Shown here: positions 1 through 11,595 of the stretch, in pieces
Layout: each line of letters begins with the position of its first letter
Numbering within the stretch: the first letter of the stretch is position 1
Origin: Fragum whitleyi
Lineage: Eukaryota; Mollusca; Bivalvia; Cardiida; Cardiidae
Assembly (NCBI GenBank): GCA_948146395.1
Contig: OX411546.1
Coordinates: forward strand, 20,167,158 to 20,231,157
Length of the DNA stretch: 64,000 nucleotides
Direction of reading: 5' to 3'
Made by a program: the position numbers and the translations under genes
The notes under the pieces: generated by a model
Told to the model about the DNA's origin: nothing
Databases searched by the model: none
The model's input: only the letters and a program-made list of their open reading frames with translations

Positions 1-1550
1 AAGAGGCTAATACAAAATTTGATGTAATTTTCGCTTTTAGTAATTACCAGTTAGTATTTTCAGTGTTTATAACAAGATTTTCGGTTGAGTAAAGGAGTTG
101 AAACGTACAATAGGTTAACTGTATAATTAATTTGTAGCACTTACAATATTACTGCTCTGAACTTTCTCGAGCGGTCATTTACCAGTTGTAGGGCTGACAA
201 CCAATCAAATTCTGTTATGATTATCACTCGGTCAAAACCCACGCGTAAATTCAGACCACGTGTGAATTCAGATGGACATCGTCTGCTCGAAATGTGTCAA
301 TTAACTTGTTTGTCATTAGTCAATAGTCGTCTGCACTCAAACAGGGAGCGTGGGAAGTTTACCTTTTTTTCGCATGTGTTAACAAATAGAAATAATTTTG
401 TAATTTTGAAATATTTGATTTCAATGAGCACTCTGATCACGCGCCAATCCTATTTTCATTAAATTCAAATTTGAGTATGAAGAAAAATTATTCAACAACA
501 AATAAACCGACAAAAACATACGATAAACTGATATAAGGGTAAGTATATATCGGACTCGGTTTCGACCCGAGTTAACCGGGTTTCCATCAGAACGGCCTCG
601 GTTTCGACACTAGTGATGTTATTGTAACCTTTCAACCTCGACGCTTCTGATCCTGGGTCAGGCCGGTGTTACTTGGGTTCCAAAATGGCGTCGAGAATAG
701 TGCACAACAATTCGATTACAAAAAAAAATAAATATTCTCTATTACTTTAAATAACAAATACTTTTTTCTTATTTTATATAGTATTTTGCACGAGTTTATC
801 ACATTTCTTAATGGGATAACGATATTTCATGGTAAATTAATTATTGTAGCGGTAAATGAGAAGTTTGTTTACTACCACCAGTGGGTAACTCCGTTCACAT
901 GAATGTCTTTTCTTAGCATGCATATTACAGTCAATTTTAGATTATTACATCATCTCACGCGTCTCTCGGGCTGCCATTTGAATTTCCCCTAGGATAGCAG
1001 CAAGAGCGATCTATTTTTAGAACAACTCATGAATAATCATAGAGTGCTGCTAGATTTAATCGATTGGTCAGAAACCAAAGATATAAATAGCATAGTTGGC
1101 GATTTCACGTGTTTCTTGAGGGAAAATGCATTTACAGTATTTGGGAAAACCCAATGCTTGAAATACAAACATGTTGGTAATCAAAATTGTAAATAGTTTA
1201 ATGAAAAATGTTTGTTGCTAAACAGGCTTTTAAACTCTATAGAGAGAGGAATAATATTAACAGACAAGCTTTTAGCTTGGCGCGTGCTCATTATAACAAC
1301 GTAAAAATCTGCTAAGAAATCATTTAGACTAGCAGAGGGCTAACGAATCAGCAAACTTTCAAAATCGGACCCACGAGGTTGGATGAGCTGGCGATGTCCT
1401 CGAAAAGATGGATTGTTAAGACAAAAAACTCACAAATTTAAAGATTTTACATACTCTTATTGTCCAAATTTGAGCCCTTTTGATTGGCGAACTATTGCAC
1501 TATCCCAGCCTCTCAATGATGTACGATTTACAGTGCTGACAGCACTTTGA
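1..1550. other. Intergenic DNA, no gene recognised
   Basis: AT-rich sequence without a convincing open frame. The stretch at about 548-690 is richer in C and G, repeats the word CTCGGTTTCGAC (554 and 597) and ends in CAAAATGGCGTCGAG (about 682-696), which looks like a promoter or first-exon word, but its frame stays open for only about 20 codons. Nothing else was recognised. Confidence 0.6.
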
Positions 1551-1965
1551 TTTAGGTTTGTCATTAATTTTTTGTCAAACAACCTGACTATTCTTCATTG
1601 TTTGTGTTTGTCTAAGAGCATTTAAGTATCCTCTACACACAATCCAAATTTCTCGGCAAAAGATCCACATAGAGCGAAGATATTCGTACTTTTATTGGCC
1701 TGGGTAGTGAAAAATATGATAACTAGACACCCCCTGAATTTTTTTCGATTGGAAATCGACACCAGAATTTGTGATAGGGGGTGTCTTGTTATCATATTTT
1801 CCGCTACCCAGGCCAATAAAAGTACGAATATCTTCGCTTTATGTGGATCTTTCGCCGAGAAATTAAGTATGCGTGTAGCGGACACATAAAATTTATGCTC
1901 TTAGACAATCACAAGCAATTAAGAATAGTCAGGTTGTTTGACAAAAAATTAATGACAAACCTAAA
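1551..1965. repeat. 415-bp near-perfect palindrome (foldback/MITE-like)
   Basis: The first 45 bases (from TTTAGGTTTGTCATT) are the exact reverse complement of the last 45 (ending AATGACAAACCTAAA). Pairing continues almost to the centre near 1758, including the CTGGGTAGTGAAAAATATGATAA arm region and its partner around 1788-1812, with scattered mismatches. Open frames on both strands here are mirror images and not genes. The arms suggest a foldback element or a recent inverted duplication; no target duplication was recognised at its ends. Confidence 0.85.
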
Positions 1966-3499
1966 AGACAAGCAAAGTCACTCACTCCTTGGGCTAGAAC
2001 TCGCTCATTTGGCTTAGTTTTAACCCTCTGCTTTTATTTCCTAAAAGAAGAACCATTTATCTCGACAGTGATACTAAAAAATGAAATGAAAATGATTATT
2101 TCGGTTTTAAAATCAGTCAAAAAGTTGCTCCACCGTTAGTTCCGTATCGAAAAAATCGATCAGGTGTCCACGAACCTTCTGGTGTCGGCGTGGCACGTTA
2201 TACCCTGTGACATACATTTGTTTTACAATCCAATTTCGTTTTGTAGATTAGTATAGTAAACCTACTACACAAAATCAAGACACAATCTCTTGCAGTCGAA
2301 GGCTGTTGCTGTAAGAAGTTCTTGGTGACAAAAGTTAGCTTAGTTTTAGAACGGATCTCCACATGGGTATTTCCATTTAGCATGGTACCGTTGCTTTAAC
2401 GTTCTGCAAACGTTTTAATCGTAAACATATGACAGGGTTTGGCCAGTTAGTGTATACAAATTTATCGTAATCACAAGTCATGATACAAGGATACTAGTAA
2501 AATTTTAATTACGAATCTCAGGCCTCGAGGTCCGCCCTGCCTTCTGAATGAAAAATGTTCAAGAAACAATTTGCAAATTTTGCCCAACACAAGCATTTGC
2601 GTGCAAAGCGCGGTATCATTTTCGAAAATAACAGGCGTTTTGGTAACTGAACGCAAGGCTGGTCTGACTGACAAACAGGGACAAGGGGTGTGCAAAACGG
2701 ACACGGCGGAAGAGCAAAGGTTTAGAAAGCGCTCAAAACTTTCTGAGCGGACGAAATTTGAGTAGGTTGGCCCTCGAAGTAAAGAGCGTATGCAAATCCT
2801 ATGCACCGGGTACAAAACAAATTCATGGCGTCTTTTCAGCGTATGTAACAATTTTCGTAAGTTTAACAACCTCAATTTTTAGTAAGTGTAATGCGTCTGT
2901 ACCTTGTAGAAACATGTTTAAGCAATAGACTATGTGATAATAATCAAGCCGATGCTGTAATATTCTTAACTTAAATCGAAACCCAATACAATGCCCTAGA
3001 TAACCTTTTCATCAACGTTTAAATTTGTAGAACTGACCTTTACCAGAGTGAAGATTATTTTGTGCATAAAGATTTGCCGAAATTATCACCATCGCATTCG
3101 AAAAATATATCGCCGTATTAAGGGCAAAATAGACCCTCGTTGCAGACAGTTCACCAGACTCGATATGACGTCACTGTCTGGATTTCACAGTCATTGCCCC
3201 CTATGACCCAATTACTCTAGACTTCACTTTGTTGGGCAGAAAGTGGGATGGATATACTTTTTGAATAGTTAAGTTTCATTGGCTAAAAAGCAAAGACGAT
3301 CGATAGAGACTTTGCTGTGCGTCTCAAACACCCAGAGCATTTAAATTGTAAAAGACCATTAACATAACAATACATGCGCATGTTAAGAAAATTTACAGGG
3401 TAAGAATACGTATAATTTATAGGGGTATAATTTATGTAATAATTTGTTGTTGTGTGTGTAGGGGGGGGGGGGGGGTGGATTCTAACGTAATTAAAATCG
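1966..3499. other. Intergenic DNA with short repeats
   Basis: No gene recognised. At about 2596-2625 there is a GCGTGCAAAGCGCGGTATCATT word related to the hairpin repeats near 12.2-12.7 kb. A run of 15 G follows a short GT tract at 3461-3475, a possible quadruplex or polymerase-slippage site. The open frames at 2471-2875 (minus) and 2571-2765 (plus) overlap on opposite strands, match no family I know and are probably chance. Confidence 0.5.
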
Positions 3500-3507
3500 A
3501 CTGACTG

Positions 3508-3542
3508 ACTGAATGGGGTTTAACGCCGCTTTCAACATTTCA
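3508..3542 (+). repeat. Left part of dispersed repeat R, split by the LINE
   Basis: Contains the words GAATGGGGTTTAACGCCGC and TTCAACATTTCA. In the complete copy at 11.41 kb these words precede CAGTTATAACTCGACGGCTGG. Here that second half is missing and reappears at 9528, just after the LINE tail. The two halves therefore look like one copy split by the LINE insertion. Confidence 0.6.
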
Positions 3543-4061
3543 ACATTTTTTGGTAAAAACAACTTAAAATTTCAAACGTTAAATCAAAATGTGTTTTTTC
3601 TGACGCAAAATTACAGTTTTAGATGTAAGACAACTAAATTTTGTGTACAAGTCAATTTTCGAAAGCTGGATATTTTGATGTATATTTTATATCGGAGACA
3701 TTGTGATCTTTTGTAATATTTATGATTTATATTTGTGTGCTTAAACAACGGGACATTGAATTCATGGAGGAAATACGTGTGGACTTGAAAAATCAAGTAA
3801 GTGATGGATTTTTCTCGAAATGTGGAACAATGAAACTATCCTCAACAGTTTGGACTCAAAAACTGTCTCTAAAGGACCGCTAGAGTGTATTTTGAACAGA
3901 AAATCGCCGTTGTAAAAATGGCGTTACATTGCACGTACGGATGACGTCACAGTAAACAAACGTTAAATATTTTTTCGTCGCTAAATCAAACGACTTTTGA
4001 AGTACTTAGGTTCGCCGATAGAGATTATTTAAACGTTTAATTAACAAGCAATACCTGAAAG

Positions 4062-5915
4062 ATGAATAGGAAATTAAAAAGACAACTACAGATCGTGGAT
4101 CGCTTCAAAAATGCCGATTCTATCACTGAAAAAAGACATTATGAACTTAACAAACAAAAATCTCTTTCTAAGAAGTTAAAGGCCACTGATAGAGTTCCCA
4201 TTAGTATTGAACAAACAGGTGGAGGTGTAAAATTTCGTTTCAATACTGGCTTTTATGAGCTATTCAAATGCGGACTGGAAAATGTTTTCTCTTCCCTTGA
4301 GACATCGATGCAATGTATCAGAATTCCTGTAAATGATAGTAAAGGAAATTTTACGGAGTGCATATACAAGATATGCGGAGCCGATGGTCATCTGTACACT
4401 TTGAATATGTACCATACGAGTAGTTCAGGCTTGGTCAATGGCAAAGGTACGTCTGTTTTTGTTCAAGACCACTTGGTTAAAGTGCTAGAATCTGTGAAGA
4501 GTGATATGAATATAACAAATACAACAGTTGATGAAGTAAATCGGCAAATCAAAGCCATTCTACTACAGTGTCGCAAAATCGATACAAATAAAGGTACTAA
4601 ATCTGATGACTCTGAGCCTTCGTCTACTTCGACTGATAAAAGAGTAGCTCTTCCCAGCATTTCGGAAAACTCGGAAAGTTCACGGGATGAAATGGAGGAC
4701 GTAATTTTTCGCTCAAACCCCTTACCAGTGTCCGAAGATGACCAAAATACCGAGCATTCCATATCTAATCAAATTGGCAAAAATTGTCAATTAATGAAAC
4801 CTACCCTGGAGGATTTATTTCGAGAGATTTTGGAGGTTAAAGACATTCTTCTTACCCATGTACATTCTACATCTCAGGCGTTTGACGGGATTAAGGATGA
4901 AATACAAGGCATTAAAAAACTACATAAAGTCCGGTCAGATGCAGTTGAATCAAGGGTTGATGAAGTAAACGCTACAGCTACTACCTTAAAGAGTGAAATT
5001 TCAAATGTCTCATCGTCAGTAAACCGAAAGTTACAATCTATTTCGGATAAATTGGGCCAAACAAAACAACGAAAGGGAAACAATATTGATGGAAATACAA
5101 CTACAACTCCAATAAACGAGCTATGTACGGGAAAATGCAGAGAAAAAGTGGATTATAAATTAGCATCAGAGCTAAACACCGGGATGAAAACTACTCCAAA
5201 GAGATCGTTTGTGAATTGACATAATTCCGATACACATACAAAAAGAGTACTACTGATAGGAAGCTCAATTCTTCAGCGTGTAAATAAGAGAGGTTTAGGC
5301 CAATACGTGGATGTCATGACAAATCGAGGAGCAAAACTTCCCCAAATAAAAAGGAAATTAGAACAACGGGATATTTCGATTTACAGTTCCATTATCGTGC
5401 AGGCTGGTTGAAATGATATTGCTGAAGGAAGAAACGAAGAAGCCGTCGAAAATGATTTCATCGATCTCATCAAATACATACAAACGGAGGCGTCCGAAAC
5501 TACAATATATATCGCGGAGATAACACCAAGGAGGGATGCCGATGTTATTGAAATGAACAATTACATCAACTTCTTGTGTAGAGACAACGGTGCTATATGT
5601 ATCCCAGTCAGTGAGCGCCTTGATATTAACTCATCTCTATACTGGAAAGACAGAATTCACCTATCAGACAGAGGAACAATGGTGTTATTAAAAACGTACA
5701 ACGAGTTTATCCCGATTCTGAAACGATACTCGATTAATGACAAATTCCATAGAAAGTTGTTCTGCTATAAATGTGGACAGGAGGGTCATAGGGTAGGAGA
5801 ACGCTATTATGAAAACTCCCAAACACGAGTATCAAACAGGATCAATCGCCGCTGTATGAATTGTGGTATGAATAACCATTATACATCTGAGTGCAGACGA
5901 ATAATTTCACAATAG
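4062..5915 (+). pseudogene. LINE ORF1: coiled coil, SGNH/GDSL esterase, CCHC zinc knuckles (two in-frame stops)
   Basis: One reading frame from ATG 4062 to TAG 5913, interrupted by TGA at 5217-5219 and TGA at 5409-5411, with no frameshift. Seen in order: a basic N-terminus; a region of unknown fold (about residues 45-145); a Ser/Glu-rich linker (about 175-245); a probable coiled coil (about 250-345); after the first TGA an SGNH hydrolase domain with LLIGSSILQ (block I serine near 5262), a QAG-x-ND block III whose x is the second TGA, and DRIHLSDRG (Asp 5649, His 5658) as block V; then two zinc knuckles. The first knuckle has Arg where its last Cys should be; the second, CMNCGMNNHYTSEC, is intact. 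In CR1-like elements ORF1 binds RNA, and the esterase role is unsettled. The product of this copy would stop at 385 residues, before the esterase. Confidence 0.85.
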
Positions 5916-6167
5916 GGAATTACGGACGGACACACGGTTATTACCGTACAAAATAGATTTAAAACATTAGATATTATATGTTCATTATGTCAAATATTTC
6001 CATGCGAATGCGCAGAACTAAATAATGAAATAAAAAATAAATCAAACAATCTTATCGGAAATAAGAATTTATACTCTGACTCAAATGAAAATTCAAAAAA
6101 CTTCGAAAATAAAAAGAATAATGTTTCTAAAAATGATTTGTTTAAAGTAGAAACTCACAACGAAAAA

Positions 6168-9095
6168 ATGCAGATGAACTTAAAACAGACTGAAAACATG
6201 GAAACACATAAAACCTATGTAAATACTATAAAATTAGATAAAAAGGGATTCCACGTTGTACACCTAAATTTCCAGCATCTTATTCCAAAATATGATGAAA
6301 TAAGATACATACTAACATCTTCAAGTGAGAATAAAATAGACATGTTCGGGCTGTGTGAAACATTTTTAAATGACACAATTGATTTGAATCTCAATATTCC
6401 AGGCTATTCATATTTGCGGAAAGATAGAAAACATAAAAAGGGTGGTGGTCTGCTAGTTAATATGTTGCAAATCACGTTAATTTCAAGCGTCGACACGAAT
6501 TTGAATCAGAACAAATTGAATCTATTTGGATTGAAGTATTTCAAAAAAATGCAAAGTCATTTTTTGTGAGTTTTGTATATCGCCCCCCAAATTCTAAACA
6601 GGATTGGATCACAAGTTTTGAAGCACAGATTCAAAGTCTTGAATATTTACAAGCAGAAATACTTTTTCTCGGTGATTTCAATTTTAAATTCAATCCGATG
6701 AAAAATACTTTTGAATGTCAAAAATGGTCAAGATTTGTAACGAAGACCGGTTTTCAACAGCTGGTTCGTCATCCTACCAGGATATCAAAGAAATCTTCCT
6801 CTATAATAGATCATATTTACTCCAACAGGAACGAAAGGATTTGTGAAAAATCAATTCCAACTTTATCATTGAGTGACCATTTTCCTGTATGTTTGACAAG
6901 GAAGGTTGCCAATAGAAATTTTCACAAGAAAACACATTCAACTCTAAAATATAGGAGCTTTAAAAACTTTAAATTAAATAATTTTCATAGAGATTTAAGT
7001 ACATCTCCGCTCCATCTAATTGAAACAGAGATAGATCCAGATAAGGCTTTGGACTTCTTTTATAAAATCATCAATGATATTTTATCGCAACATGCACCAA
7101 TCAAACAAAAAAGAATAAAAACTGACCATCTGCCAAATTGGTTTAATGATGAAATCAAACAAACTATGTTTGAACGGGATCGGTATCACAAATTAAAGGA
7201 CTGGAAAAACTACAAGTTAATGCGAAATAAAACAACACATCTTATTCGCAAAAGTAAACGAAATTATTATAATACTGCTATACAAAAAGGTGCATACTCA
7301 AAGGAGCTATGGCAAAATTTCCGAAAAATAAGAAATAATGATAATGACCTCGTTGAAACATCTTACATTCCCTCTAGATTAACATACCATGGATCTGAAG
7401 TTAATGACACTCGTAAAATATTAAATTGTTTGAATGACCATTTTATTAACGTGGCGAAAATTGTAGAAAGAGTAGAATTCAATGAAAGTTCATTTTCTTA
7501 TATAAAGTCATGTTTACATGATAAATTAAAAAATCAATATTTTGATGTTACCTTTATAACACCCTTTGAAGTAAATAAAATGATAAAGGAATTAGACACC
7601 TCTAAAGCTACCGGAATAGATGAAATAAGTGCAAATGTTTTAAAACAATGTGGTGACTATATAGTTCTGCCGATTACATCAATCATAAATAACAGCATTG
7701 CTAAAAGGTATTTTTCCAAGAGCGTTGAAACACGATTATGTGCTTCCTTTTCATAAAGGGTCAGCAAAAGATGACCCAAATAACTACCGACCTATTTCCG
7801 TTTTGCCGACTTTGTCAAAAATTTTCGAAAGACATTTGGCAAACCAGTTAAACTCTTTTTTAAGCAAACATAACGTCTTAGAAACTCTTCAGTCTGGATT
7901 TAGAGAAAAACATTCATGCCAATCAGCACTCATTCGATTAATAGATGAATGGCTAAATGAGATTGATTCCGGAAAGATTATTGGTTCAATTTTCGTAGAT
8001 CTCAAAAAAGCTTTTGATTTGGTTGACCATGAAGTGCTGTTGCACAAATTAAAACTGCATAATTTTTCTGAGAAATCATTGGCACTTTTTAAGTCTTACC
8101 TAAGTGAAAGAACACAATGTATTAAACACAAAACTACTTTTTCGTCTTCGCAAAAGTTAACAAGCGGTGTTCCGCAAGGCTCTATATTGGGTCCGATGCT
8201 ATTTTTAATTTATATCAATGACCTAAGCTTATTTATCAAAAACTCTAACCTTGATCTTTATGCTGATGATTCAACGCTTTACGCATCTGGAACTGAATTA
8301 TCAGAAGTTCAAACAAATCTTCAGAGTAGTTTAGATTGTATTCTCAATTGGTGCATGAACAACAACATGCTTGTTAACCCCAGTAAAACAAAATGTATGA
8401 TAATAGGACCAAGAAATAAAACTACATCTTGTAACCTTGATTTACGAATCAAAAATGTTCCGATAGAAAACTTTGAGACCCATAAGATTTTAGGTGTGAA
8501 CGTAGACAAACACTTAAACTGGACTGACCAAATTGATAAAACGTGCCTAAAAATAAACAGTAAAATTGCTTTGCTTAAAAGAATATCTATATACCTTACA
8601 TTTGAAATGAAACAACTATTTTATACTTCCTATTTACTCCCATATTTTGATTATTGTTGTCCTGTTTGGGGAAGGAATACCAAACGAAATTTATCTAAAA
8701 TTAACATGCTCCAGAAAAGGGCTGCTCGCATCATACTTGGCGCCTCAATTAGAACTCCTTCAAAACCTCTTTTTAACAAACTGAAATGGTTGAGTTTTGA
8801 TAACAGGTGTAATTATCATACTGCGCTACTGATATTTAAATCTCTAAAAAATCTCACGCCTGAATACATTACAGATATTATTTCATTTTCTAAAAATTGT
8901 ACATATAACTTAAGATCTGCTTCCCACCATGATATTACCAACTCAAGATATAGGACATCTTTTAAGAAAAGGTCGTTCTCTTATGCCAGTATAGAAGTGT
9001 GGAATAAAATTCCCACTTTCATAAGAGAATCGAACACAGTTCACATTTTTAAAAAAAGAATAAAGGCTTATTTACTGAACCAAGAAAAAATATAA
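6168..9095 (+). pseudogene. LINE ORF2: APE endonuclease plus reverse transcriptase (two frameshifts)
   Basis: The polyprotein nicks target DNA and primes reverse transcription. First Met in frame is 6168, though the frame is open back to 5916. Endonuclease landmarks: HLNFQH and GLCETFL in the first frame, then, after a net frame change near 6459, YRPPN, LGDFNFKFN and LSDHFPV, so the catalytic Asn, Glu, Asp and His positions are present. A second frame change lies near 7700-7710, between NNSIAK and the YRPIS region. Reverse transcriptase motifs follow: NNYRPISVLP, motif A FVDLKKAFD (about 7992), GVPQGSILGP, the active-site YADD (8259-8270) and HKILGVNVD, then a C-terminal region typical of jockey/CR1 ORF2 ending at TAA 9093. 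Motif order and the YADDSTLY form fit the CR1/L2 group. It is a pseudogene because neither break leaves an intact product. Confidence 0.9.
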
Positions 9096-9261
9096 CTGTT
9101 TCTGCCTGATTCTATGTCAAAAATAGGTGTGTAAGTTATACAGTGTGTCTGTCCGTACGTGATTCTATCAATTTCTTAAAAAAATGTCGTGCTGAATTTT
9201 GTCTTTATCAATTGCTAATATTTATGCTCATTGATTAATATGTTTTAAATGTGTGTGTAAG

Positions 9262-9264
9262 TTT

Positions 9265-9313
<49 letters not shown>

Positions 9314-9376
9314 AGTTAGAGAGAGAGTGAGAGTGCACGAGAGAAAGACAGAGAACGAGAAAGAGAGAGAAGGCAA
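9262..9376 (+). repeat. T25 run, (GT)n and (GA)n tract in LINE 3' region
   Basis: A T-run of 25, then GTGTGTGTGT, then about 75 bases of GA-rich sequence, inside the LINE 3' untranslated region between ORF2 and the polyadenylation signal. Probably slippage expansion after insertion. Confidence 0.9.
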
Positions 9377-9448
9377 CATTGTAAAAAAGACACTTTTTCA
9401 TCTCATTGTTAATTGAAAATGATTGTCTTAATGTTTTTACCTTCTTTA

Positions 9449-9454
9449 AATAAA
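9449..9454 (+). promoter_or_regulatory. Polyadenylation signal AATAAA of the LINE
   Basis: AATAAA immediately before the ATT tail. Its position at the 3' end of the element suits a LINE transcript end. Confidence 0.6.
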
Positions 9455-9456
9455 GA

Positions 9457-9457
<1 letters not shown>

Positions 9458-9526
<69 letters not shown>
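9458..9526 (+). repeat. (ATT)23 tail of the LINE
   Basis: Twenty-three uninterrupted ATT triplets. CR1/L2-type elements end in short tandem repeats made during target-primed reverse transcription, so this is read as the element tail rather than an unrelated microsatellite. Confidence 0.8.
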
Positions 9527-9725
9527 GCAGTTATATCGCGGCGGCTGGAGCACCTAACAATGGATCCCTGGTATTTCTCTCACCAGTACTACCATTTCAT
9601 TCTTTCCTGTCTCCAGCTGCTATCTCACATAGGTTTACTATTATCAATCCATTGGTGAGAGACAAATAGTCGGAAAGAATGAATGCCGCCGTCGGGAATC
9701 GAACCCGGGACCTCTAGACCTCTCT
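9527..9725 (+). repeat. Dispersed repeat R, right part, with a B-box-like end
   Basis: Begins CAGTTATATCGCGGCGGCTGG and continues with CACCTAACAATGGATCCCTGGTA, shared with copies at 9766, 11085 and 11408. Near its end GGGAATCGAACCCGGGACC is, on the minus strand, a pol III B-box-like word (GGTTCGATTCC), so the family may be tRNA-related, but no complete tRNA fold was found. Confidence 0.6.
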
Positions 9726-9765
9726 TAAAACCCGTGTTAAAAATTTGTTAATATATGTTTGAATG

Positions 9766-9835
9766 GGGCTTACTTTAAAAGTCTTACCGCGGCGGCTGGT
9801 GAACCTAACGACAGCATCGATGCTGACAACAATTG
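9766..9835 (+). repeat. Dispersed repeat R, partial copy
   Basis: Has TTGAATGGGGCTTAC, then ACCGCGGCGGCTGGTG and ACCTAACGA, in the same order as the other R copies but with a deletion between them and no right half. Confidence 0.55.
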
Positions 9836-9938
9836 GACAATGTCTATGCTTCGGATATACCCATGAAGCACGAACGTGATTAAATTGATTAAAAAATCGT
9901 ATTTGAAATTTTGTTATCTAATCATACGACGACGACAA

Positions 9939-10304
9939 CTACGGTACCGACAACAAATGGACAATGCCCATGTTTTGGATATATCCATGAAGCTTGGCCA
10001 TGTTTATACTGATAAAAGCTATAGGGGCATTCAAAATAAAACACAAATGATTCTCTATGAAAGAATGGTCACTATTTACAATTGAAATTAAAATCATATC
10101 TTCAAACTGAGTAAGGGATAAAAGAGCAGTAACAGTACGACTCGTCTGATCTTGATATCCAAAATTTTGAAAGGATGAAAGAGATGCCAGTAATGCTGAG
10201 TTTCTTTGCTCTTTAAGTCGAGACAGAGAAAATGACAGCGAGGATCTCGCTGACCCCAATTTATACATATCATACTTGTCTAAAGCCTGTTTAAAAGCAC
10301 ACAA
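9939..10304 (-). CDS. Unrecognised 121-codon open frame (doubtful)
   Basis: The frame is open for 121 codons on the minus strand and, for its first 75 codons, has a protein-like mix of residues (for example SLSRLKEQRNSALLASLSSF). A TTTTAAACAG acceptor-like word lies near its start, so it could be an exon rather than a complete gene. I recognise no domain, signal peptide or membrane segment. Its tail is less protein-like and overlaps a repeat-like stretch. It may equally be a transposon fragment or chance. Confidence 0.15.
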   Translation of the reverse strand: MCAFKQALDKYDMYKLGSARSSLSFSLSRLKEQRNSALLASLSSFQNFGYQDQTSRTVTALLSLTQFEDMILISIVNSDHSFIENHLCFILNAPIAFISINMAKLHGYIQNMGIVHLLSVP

Positions 10305-11084
10305 TTACCAAGGTTTGACTATAACATTATACTGAAACAGGTATTCATTTGTGGTGAAGATTAAATTAGTCATGACAACTGCATTGGTAAGGGAAAAAGG
10401 CTCCATCGAATGTACAAAAGACAAAAAGATAACTTTATCCATCAAACACTTTTTAATTTAGCGCTAGACAATCCATTTAAGAAATATTTTTTCTTGCTAT
10501 AGGCCGTACACTATTAACGGGAGATTTGCTATACGACGTACACCATCTCCCTATAGGCCGTACACCGGGAGAAGAAACAACATGTGAATTTATCGGTATA
10601 TTCACTTCATACAAAAGGCAGGAGTGTTTCTAGTGATTTTCTGTGTTATGTTAGGCAATTTATCATGGGTTTTAGTATGAGAAACTCTAAAAAATTCAGT
10701 CAAAACAGTATTTTCGCGTAGACAAACGGAAATCATCGGTGATTAGGGGGGTATTTTTTTTTAATTGTAGCCCTCAATGGATGCTAACCAATCGTTTGAT
10801 ACGGGTTGATAGCTACATGATTATATCAGTAACGCCTGTCTTGTTTGCTAACAGGAAAGTTTTACGTGATTTAACAAAAAAGACAGAAAAAAGCTCACCT
10901 TGTACAACACCCAGTGACATTTCCCTCGACTCACTAATCGCTAAATCCGGTGTACGTTGATACACGGTGCATATGGAATTTTTTTATTGAAGCTAGAAGC
11001 TTCCTTTAGGGGACATGAATATCCAGGTCTAGACAAGGACGTCAATTTCGTCCCTTGCACTAAAACGAACAACAATTTTTGTAT
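10305..11084. other. Intergenic DNA, no gene recognised
   Basis: The word ATAGGCCGTACAC occurs at about 10500 and 10553, with a related CGACGTACACC between them and GGTGTACG near 10951, so a small palindromic repeat is present. Nothing else was recognised. Confidence 0.5.
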
Positions 11085-11250
11085 CTGGTTATCCCATTTT
11101 CATTTGCATTGCAGTTAAACCGCGCCGCTGGTGCACCTTACCATGGTTTTCTGCCGTTCCTCACACCAGTACAACAACAAAGTTTCAGCCGGACCATTAG
11201 CTGCCCGCACTATCTATCCTTCGTCAATCGGTTGGAGAACATGTTGAGTG
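11085..11250 (+). repeat. Dispersed repeat R, diverged copy
   Basis: GCAGTTAAACCGCGCCGCTGG and CACCTTACCATGG, then a diverged CACACCAGTAC region, follow the order of the R copies at 9.53 and 11.41 kb. Confidence 0.5.
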
Positions 11251-11407
11251 GCTCGAATAATGACCTAAATTGATTCTACTGTCGTCATTTGTATGAAGTC
11301 GACTTTTTGATAGTCGACAACGGGACCAGTCTTATAATAAACTTTTCGAAAGTTTGGGAAAATTGGTCGAACTCTAGACCCCATGACGACTAGGTGATCG
11401 GATTGAT

Positions 11408-11595
11408 TTGTTTGAACGGGGTTTAACGACGCATTCAACAATCTTTCAGTTATAACTCGACGGCTGGGGTACCTAACGATGGATTCCTGGTATTTATCAC
11501 ATCATTACTACCATTACATCCTTTCCTAGCCTCCATCTGCTATCCGACATAGGTCTTCGATGATCAACCCATTGATGACGCCCGAATGATGTGAT
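11408..11595 (+). repeat. Dispersed repeat R, most complete copy
   Basis: Carries both halves uninterrupted: GAACGGGGTTTAACGACGC, then TTTCAGTTATAACTCGACGG, ACCTAACGATGGATTCCTGG and the CACATCATTACTACCATTACA region. It serves as the reference for the LINE-split copy. Confidence 0.65.

Larger units (their letters stand above)
3543..9526 (+). mobile_element. Non-LTR retrotransposon (LINE), CR1/L2 group, near full length, inactive
   Basis: An approximately 6-kb element: a 5' leader of about 520 bp, ORF1 (4062-5915), ORF2 (about 6168-9095), a short 3' untranslated region with T, GT and GA tracts, AATAAA at 9449 and an (ATT)n tail. ORF1 has coiled-coil, SGNH esterase and CCHC knuckle regions; ORF2 has an APE endonuclease followed by reverse transcriptase. 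An esterase in ORF1 and a short tandem-repeat tail instead of poly(A) are known for CR1 and L2 relatives. The ends are inferred from the split copy of repeat R (left part 3508-3542, right part from 9527), so the 5' boundary is approximate. Two stop codons in ORF1 and two frameshifts in ORF2 mean this copy cannot move itself. Confidence 0.85.

Noticed and set aside
1622..1889. Two similar frames on opposite strands
   Set aside because: They are mirror images produced by the 415-bp palindrome.
3461..3475. G-run as a telomere or switch-like signal
   Set aside because: A single G15 homopolymer after a GT tract is best explained by slippage.
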